From Melieria omissa (lineage: Eukaryota > Arthropoda > Insecta > Diptera > Ulidiidae): a stretch of DNA of 64,000 nucleotides. The stretch's first letter is position 1. The number at the start of each line of letters is the position of its first letter. A model generated the notes under the pieces. That model was not told the DNA's origin. It worked only from the letters and a program-made list of their open reading frames with translations, and searched no databases. Made by a program: the position numbers and the translations under genes. Shown in pieces: positions 58,836-64,000 of the stretch. The stretch lies in NCBI GenBank assembly GCA_963971225.1, contig OZ020269.1, positions 94,205,540 to 94,269,539 of the forward strand, read 5' to 3'.

Positions 58836-59223
58836 ATTATGACTATGACTATAACTATGACTATGACTATGACTATGACTATGACTATGACTATGACTAT
58901 GACTATGACTATGACTATGACTATGACTATGACTATGACTATGACTATGACTATGACTATGACTATGACTATGACTATGACTATGACTATGACTATGACT
59001 ATGACTATGACTATGACTATGACTATGACTATGACTATGACTATGACTATGACTATGACTATGACTATGACTATGACTATGACTATGACTATGACTATGA
59101 CTATGACTATGACTATGACTATGACTATGACTATGACTATGACTATGACTATGACTATGACTATGACTATGACTATGACTATGACTATGACTATGACTAT
59201 GACTATGACTATGACTATGACTG
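58836..59223. repeat. (ACTATG)n hexamer satellite, ~64 units
   Basis: A nearly perfect hexamer runs for about 388 bp, with one ATAACT variant near the left end. Both strands are open for about 140 codons, as (MT)n on the plus and (IV)n on the minus strand. This follows from a stop-free hexamer and is not evidence of coding. Confidence 0.97.
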
Positions 59224-59639
59224 TGATACCAAGATCAAAAAGATATAATTCTTCCAAAAAGATTCCTTAGAAATATTGGAGTATTGGAGTATCAAAGGAT
59301 ACATGTTTAAACCTTACTGACATATTTTAGTCTTGAAAGTTACAAATAAGAAATATAGTCTAAAAGCGACATTTTTCTTCGCTCATTTGACACTCATATC
59401 TTCATCAGTGCACAACCGCAAATATTTAAATAAATTTCTTGAAATATTTATATCGTCATAATTGTCCTCTTAAAGTCCTTTTGAAGGGACATCGGATCAG
59501 AAATTGAAAGGCTGAGTATGCCAAGTTACTATGAATGACCTCTAATTTGACGCCTATAATCATTTCGATGGGTCTTGACAAAAGTGTTTTTTTTTACGCA
59601 TGGTGTAATAGAAAAATGTCGAGTAAGGGAACCAACTTG
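59224..59639. other. Unique spacer
   Basis: No gene recognised. The mariner relic may begin slightly before 59640. Confidence 0.4.
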
Positions 59640-60290
59640 TCGACAAAATCCATGGCCTGATGGAGGAGTGAATGTCTGCGAATTGCAAGAGACTTCAGGC
59701 TTATTACATGGATGAGTGATTTAAATTGTAGGAAAAGGATTGAAAAAGCTTCTCGCAAGATGAGTTTTTAATTGACAACCATCATTTGACAACCTCAAAG
59801 GAATATTTGGCGATGTTAATTTGCAATGCAAAGGAGATTACGATCCTTTATGTGACGAAATATGGATGCATCACACTACTCCAGAGGTCAAGAGAATGGT
59901 TTGAAGAGAAAAAAGGGCGCTATGGCCCAACAAGGCCATGGCTATGGTTTTTTAGGGATGCCATTCCATTAGATTACTTTGAAAAGAGGTAACACAATCA
60001 TTGTTGAATTTTGTGAAAAGTTGCTGAATAGATTCGATTTCACTTTGAAGCAAAAACCACAGCATTTGGCTGGGAAAAAGTTAGCTTCCAAGAGCAAAAA
60101 ACACACTGGTGCACAAGTTTGTAGATGAAATAGTGAAAAGATATTATTAAGGTTACGAATTGGTCCTACGTCTGGCATATTCTTCAGACTTAGCCACCTG
60201 CGCCTATTTGCTGTTTTCAAATATGAGGAAAGTGATGTTTCGGCGGTAAGAGATTTAGATAGAAGAACGAAACACCTGTAAGGGTAAGCA
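59640..60290 (+). pseudogene. Mariner transposase relic, full catalytic region
   Basis: Read on the plus strand across several shifts. SKEYLAMLICNAKE near 59787-59828 precedes DEIWMHHTTPEVK near 59850-59895, which corresponds to the first catalytic Asp block (usually DETWIH-YTPE). WFFRDAIPLDYFEKR follows at 59949-59990 (usually VFWD--GILLIDYLEKG). The last block appears as YSSDLATCAYLLFSNM near 60175-60225, where the usual YSPDLAPSDY motif carries the third Asp. Stops and frameshifts are numerous. No terminal repeats were identified. Confidence 0.8.
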
Positions 60291-60719
60291 GACATTTAGC
60301 AAAAAACAAAACAAAGTCTCAAACCATTCAACTGTCACCTTGTTTACACAACAGATGGCGCTATAATCTGTAGCTTTTGGCCGCCTAGGCGGCCGTTTTA
60401 TTATTGGATTAAGGATTACACAATATTTATCTGATTACACGATAATGATTTGATTACAAGTTGAGGACGTCTGCCCACGCCAGAAGCCAAACCAGGAAGA
60501 GACGGAAAACAGGAAATGGCGATCCAAGCTAGCATTCGCAGGGTTGCATTCCCAGGCTTTTACATTCGTGATGTTGCCACATCGTTCCTCGCCTGGTGGT
60601 GCCGCCACAAGCTCACAACATCGGAGCCGTCATTCCTAAACGGCGAAAAATGGCAGCCCCAACACTTAGGACTACCTGCGGCAGGCTAATCACCTACCCT
60701 GGTAGAAAAATATAACCGA
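60291..60719. other. Unique sequence with a perfect 16-bp palindrome
   Basis: GGCCGCCTAGGCGGCC lies at 60379-60394. GC-richer text at 60460-60690 has no recognisable frame and may belong to the retroelement whose 3'-like end follows. Confidence 0.35.
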
Positions 60720-60795
60720 TTAACGTAACCAACACAAAGCAGAGTCTTGTGGAGGGCCAATGCTTCCGTGAGCAGTGAACAAGGAAAAAAAGAGG
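60720..60795 (+). repeat. Non-LTR retrotransposon 3'-end-like fragment
   Basis: TAACGTAACCAACACAAAGC and GGAGGGCCAATGCTTCCGTG lead to an AACAAGGAAAAAAAGAG A-rich tail. It resembles 32491-32538 in the same orientation. No coding region can be attached with confidence. Confidence 0.45.
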
Positions 60796-61980
60796 TCAAC
60801 CATGCAATAAATGTCGCAAGTTGTTTGTCTGTAATGTCCAGAAAAATGCAGTTCATCAACTTTTGATTTTCCTCCATCTCGGCAGTTTTCGTTTTTTTAC
60901 ATAAATAAAACAACAACAAACAATTTTTTATTTATGCCTAAAGGGGACATTTTTTGGATTTATGTAACAGCATTAAAACAGCATAAATTATTATACACCA
61001 ACATATTTGTTGCAACACCGATTTGACACACGTGTTGAACACTGCTGCTGCCAGTCTTCTTGTCTTTTTTTATTTTGATGTTGCTCTCTATTTTGCATTT
61101 TATTACTCATAACAACAATCTTTCTCCTTCTCTCTATTACTTTGTCATTTTTTAATCACATTGCAAGTAAAACGACTTTTCAACCAGTTGATTTATTTGT
61201 GAATGTTGTGCAAAGTTGTTGACATAATTTTGTTGCTACCTCATTCATTCGTTCATTCATTGATTACAACATCAAATTGTGACTTTTAAATATTGTTTTT
61301 TCACTTGTTTGGTTACACTTGGTGGCGTCGTTTTAGTTGTGTTTTTTGACACCACAAATTAGTTTGTCTTATTGCAATTATTTATTATTGTTGCCTGTTG
61401 TTGTTATTGTGATTGCTTGCTTATCCATGACATAAATCGCTCACGTTTGCGGCACTCTTTTGCTAATAGTTACATATTTACATACACCTGTTTGTATGTA
61501 CATTTGTGTACAAATGTGCGTGTATATGTGTGGGTAAGTTTGTATGTTGCCGTATGCAGATTTTTAGTTGGATATGTCTTGGCGCATTGCAATGCGTGTG
61601 ACATCTAAAAAGTGTTAATTTCATTTGCATGCATGCATGCAATATTTGCATATGCAACAGCTTTCAACAGCTACAACAAAAGCAACAACATCATAAACCA
61701 GAGCTACAACAACAAAAGCAGATATGGCAAGAAGACAGCATACATTGCGGCCGAATGTGTGTGTGTGTGGTTGTGGTTGTGGGTGTTGGTGTCAGTGCAG
61801 TGTTGCAACATGCAGCAACAGTCTGCAGTTGCTGGTGGACGCAGTCAGCGTTTGTCAAAGTGTTTTTCGGTTTACTCTCGTCCAGCCGGCCACCCCTCAA
61901 CGACCAAACATTACTCGCGCATTTCCTTTGGCCTTAATTTCTTGCATATATTCCATATATACTATGCATTTGTTTGGTTT

Positions 61981-62033
<53 letters not shown>

Positions 62034-62280
62034 CTAGAAAAACATAAAAAATCACAACAACAAGAACGCATACAACAAATTTTCATTGTAGCCAAAACTG
62101 CATCAAAGCACTGTGTGTTGAATTTGCTTGGCGTCAGTTGTTGTTGTTTGCAAATGTTTGAGCTGTTGTTGTATCTGGTGTTGCCGTACTTAATTAAAAG
62201 CTGAACACATGAAATTTCAGTATGAAATTCTTGGCAAAATTAGCATGCACCAATCTGACTTAATTATTACATTTTTTTAG
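60796..62280. other. Unique island with microsatellites
   Basis: TG-rich text is at 61500-61535 and 61757-61790, and a perfect CAA tract at 61981-62034. Frames across the CAA run encode poly-N, poly-T or poly-Q and overlap one another, so none is accepted. A strong acceptor-like TTACATTTTTTTAG ends at 62280. Confidence 0.45.
61981..62034 (+). repeat. (CAA)n microsatellite
   Basis: Eighteen uninterrupted ACA/CAA units. The neighbouring island contains many shorter CAA clusters. Confidence 0.95.
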
Positions 62281-62397
62281 ATGCCAGACGAGAAGAGAGA
62301 TGAAAAGATAGAACACACATGTACAACATTAGCAGTTTTATTTCATGTTTTGTTGAAAAAATGGGATTCAGATACTTTTATGCCCTTTACCCTGTAG
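62281..62397 (+). CDS. Weak candidate: 38-codon ORF right after an acceptor
   Basis: A T-rich tract ending TTTTTTTAG at 62280 is followed at once by ATG and 38 codons (MPDEKRDEKIEHTC then a hydrophobic stretch) to a TAG. This could be a last coding exon or chance. The peptide is not recognised and no upstream exon is visible. Confidence 0.15.
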   Translation: MPDEKRDEKIEHTCTTLAVLFHVLLKKWDSDTFMPFTL

Positions 62398-63221
62398 TTG
62401 GTTTTTGTTTTCTATGGAATTTAAATGCACCTTAAATTCAACAACATTGGTATAGATCTCGCGGTGCTTTGGTACCAAGTGATAATAGTTTCTTAGGACC
62501 AAAGTCCTGATCCCATTCTGGATCACAAACAAACCAAAATGAGTCGTGCGACTCATGGCATTTCGGACACTTTGACCGAATTGGAGGGCACTGTCTCTTA
62601 TGTTAAAAGTTTTTAAGTGCTTGCAACATCCATCAACAGTCGATTTATTTTTTGCAGTAGAAATTTTCCAGTCACCAAGTCGATAGCTATCCACAGTTCA
62701 TCTTCTTGTCCACCTTCTTCTTCAAACCTTTTCAAAACTTGTTTCCATCCAGGCACACCATCAGATCGAAAAACTTGTTCTACTTAATTCATACAATGGT
62801 AACGGCTAATCTTCGACGTTCACATCTGATGTTGCAATGCTTCACGCATTACAGAGAGATTTTGTTTATTGATTGTACGGCGCCATTCCGGAATGGTCTC
62901 TCTGCGGGAACTTTCCCTAGCAACCTGTTGGGTTCAAGTCAAGTAGTCCACAAACTCTTCCTTTAAACCCTTTAGTTCTTACCTTAAGTCGAAACTTACC
63001 TTTGTACTCTTTCAGGATAAAATCGAATCAATACTCGTCATGCTTCGGTCCACTTTGGTCCAAAGAACTTCATGGGATCATAATACATACTATGCACCAT
63101 CCCTTTGCTAATAAACAGTTCTCATTAAACACTGCTCAGAAACAAGAGAAACCGGGACTATTGATCCCATCTAATAGATAACGCAAGTTTTTTCCACTCG
63201 CAACAGCTCTTAGTATTCCAT
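62398..63221. other. Unique sequence, unassigned minus-strand frame
   Basis: A 108-codon frame on the minus strand (62368-62694) and shifted traces up to about 63000 look like a decayed coding sequence, but I recognise no family. It may be an old transposon gene. Confidence 0.3.
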
Positions 63222-63258
63222 AGGTTAGGTGAGGGTAGGTTAGGTTTGGTTAGGATAG
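63222..63258 (-). repeat. TAGGTTAGG-type SINE tail
   Basis: Repeated TAGGT/TTAGG words resemble the inverted tail AACCTAACCTA of the element at 40640-40915. It also looks like the insect telomere unit TTAGG, but it is short and imperfect. Confidence 0.45.
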
Positions 63259-63420
63259 TTTGGCTACCTCTGTATGAAATGTACTTAGACCTATGTATGT
63301 ACCTCGTTGTGATACCACAATCCCATTTGCATTTCAACATATTTTATAACACACATTTCAAAAAAATAGTTGGAGTGGGAGTGTAATTCGAAAGTGTTAG
63401 AATTTACTTTACATGCGAAT

Positions 63421-63865
63421 CTGTTTTCCATAGAATTTTTGGCTATAGAAAGGTAAGATTGATTGTTTGAGGTAATGTTCCAGTCATCCAGTTAGAACTG
63501 TCTTCCATAGAATTGTTGGCTATAGAAGGGTCCCCCTAAGATTGATAGGTTGAGGCTATTTTCCGGTCATTCAATTGAAACTGTCTTCCATATGTAGACG
63601 CACCCAGGAGCTGCTTGCTCCTCCGAACGAAACACATGGGTTTTAAGAGTTTAAGATAAAAAACTGATTTATTAAATGATTCGCATTTACACGGTAACTT
63701 CAACAGACCGACCGGTACCCGGTGTGTGTGCTCTCTCCTTCAACGTCCCAATCGTACTAGTCGAGCTGCCACCTTATCTCCGGTGTTCAGAGTTGCCAAC
63801 ACATCGAACCCCTAAATGCTTCCGTAAGATTGCTGGCTGAGGCTATGTTCCGGTCAGACAATTAG
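63421..63865. repeat. ~80-bp tandem repeat, third unit interrupted by an LTR
   Basis: Units start at 63421, 63498 and 63581 with CTGTYTTCCATA, then GGCTATAGAA, AGATTG, TTGAGG and TTCCRGTCAT. The third unit stops at the solo LTR, and related text (AAGATTGCTGGCTGAGGCTA) resumes beyond it. Confidence 0.75.
63593..63801 (-). mobile_element. Solo LTR, ~209 bp
   Basis: On the minus strand it starts TGTTGGCAACTCTGAACACC and ends GTGCGTCTACA, the canonical TG...CA termini. AATAAA lies at 63673-63668. The flanks CATA and CATC suggest a 4-bp duplication with one change, as for a gypsy-type element. No internal region is adjacent, so it is a solo LTR left by recombination. Confidence 0.6.
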
Positions 63866-64000
63866 TGTTAGTGCGCCATTTTGAAATCAATTTCTCAGTG
63901 TTAGTGTGCATGTACCGACTATTTAGATTGTCTCGAGTCCTGGTTATTTCAAAACCATTTCAAGGCGTTGATGACTGCAAGCAGATTGCTATATGCCCTG

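Noticed and set aside
58832..59270. 141- and 143-codon frames on opposite strands
   Set aside because: Translations of the ACTATG hexamer.
60379..60394. 16-bp palindrome GGCCGCCTAGGCGGCC as a regulatory site
   Set aside because: Perfect but isolated; no known factor or partner site that I can name.
63222..63258. TTAGG-like words as telomeric sequence
   Set aside because: Too short and irregular, and higher flies lack TTAGG telomeres; it matches the tail of the SINE-like element at 40640-40915.

Overview
The window reads as non-coding DNA from a cyclorrhaphan fly, most likely a tephritid-type fruit fly. This is an inference from the AT-rich composition, the abundance of CAA/TTG and CA/TG microsatellites, and the mix of mariner, Tc1, hAT, piggyBac-like and non-LTR remnants. 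I find no complete host protein gene. Almost every long open frame lies in a simple satellite or in a CAA/TTG- or GC-rich stretch. The layout suits a giant intron or a gene desert.

Unique, slightly GC-richer islands (about 1-1180, 5830-7220, 7830-8830, 12590-13600, 16880-18350, 20830-22470, 24560-25480, 33480-34500, 35280-35800, 37960-39500, 43700-44150, 48950-50360, 57300-58700, 61000-62200) alternate with repeat territory. The repeats are of two kinds. The first is satellite arrays, some nearly perfect and some decayed: AAAAT (5274-5426), AATTC (9440-11460), a CGAACT/CTCAGACT-type array (18775-20830), the heptamer CTTACTA (22565-24038), a GAACCGGTTC-containing array (36430-37530), a GTCCATAT-type array (39781-41730), a TTGATGAA-type array (46006-48730), a CATTCATC-type array (52010-56800, split by a transposon) and the hexamer ACTATG (58836-59223).

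The second kind is transposons, several with intact ends. They include a 1.5-kb Tc1-like element (41985-43482) whose transposase is split by a 570-bp MITE (42175-42744); a 756-bp internally deleted mariner (44743-45498); a 2.74-kb hAT-type element with a perfect 8-bp target duplication (52588-55326) that carries a 674-bp MITE with its own perfect 8-bp duplication; TTAA-flanked MITEs, two of them the same family in opposite orientation and each joined to a satellite tract; transposase and reverse transcriptase relics; tRNA-related SINE-like copies; and one solo LTR.

The best host-gene signal is a 17-nt microexon candidate at 45687-45703 on the + strand. It has a branch point, a pyrimidine tract, an AG acceptor and a GTAAGTA donor in perfect order. 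A 128-nt exon candidate lies on the - strand at 17942-18069, and a weaker one at 43734-43970. If the microexon is real, much of the window is intron of a + strand gene whose other exons lie outside.
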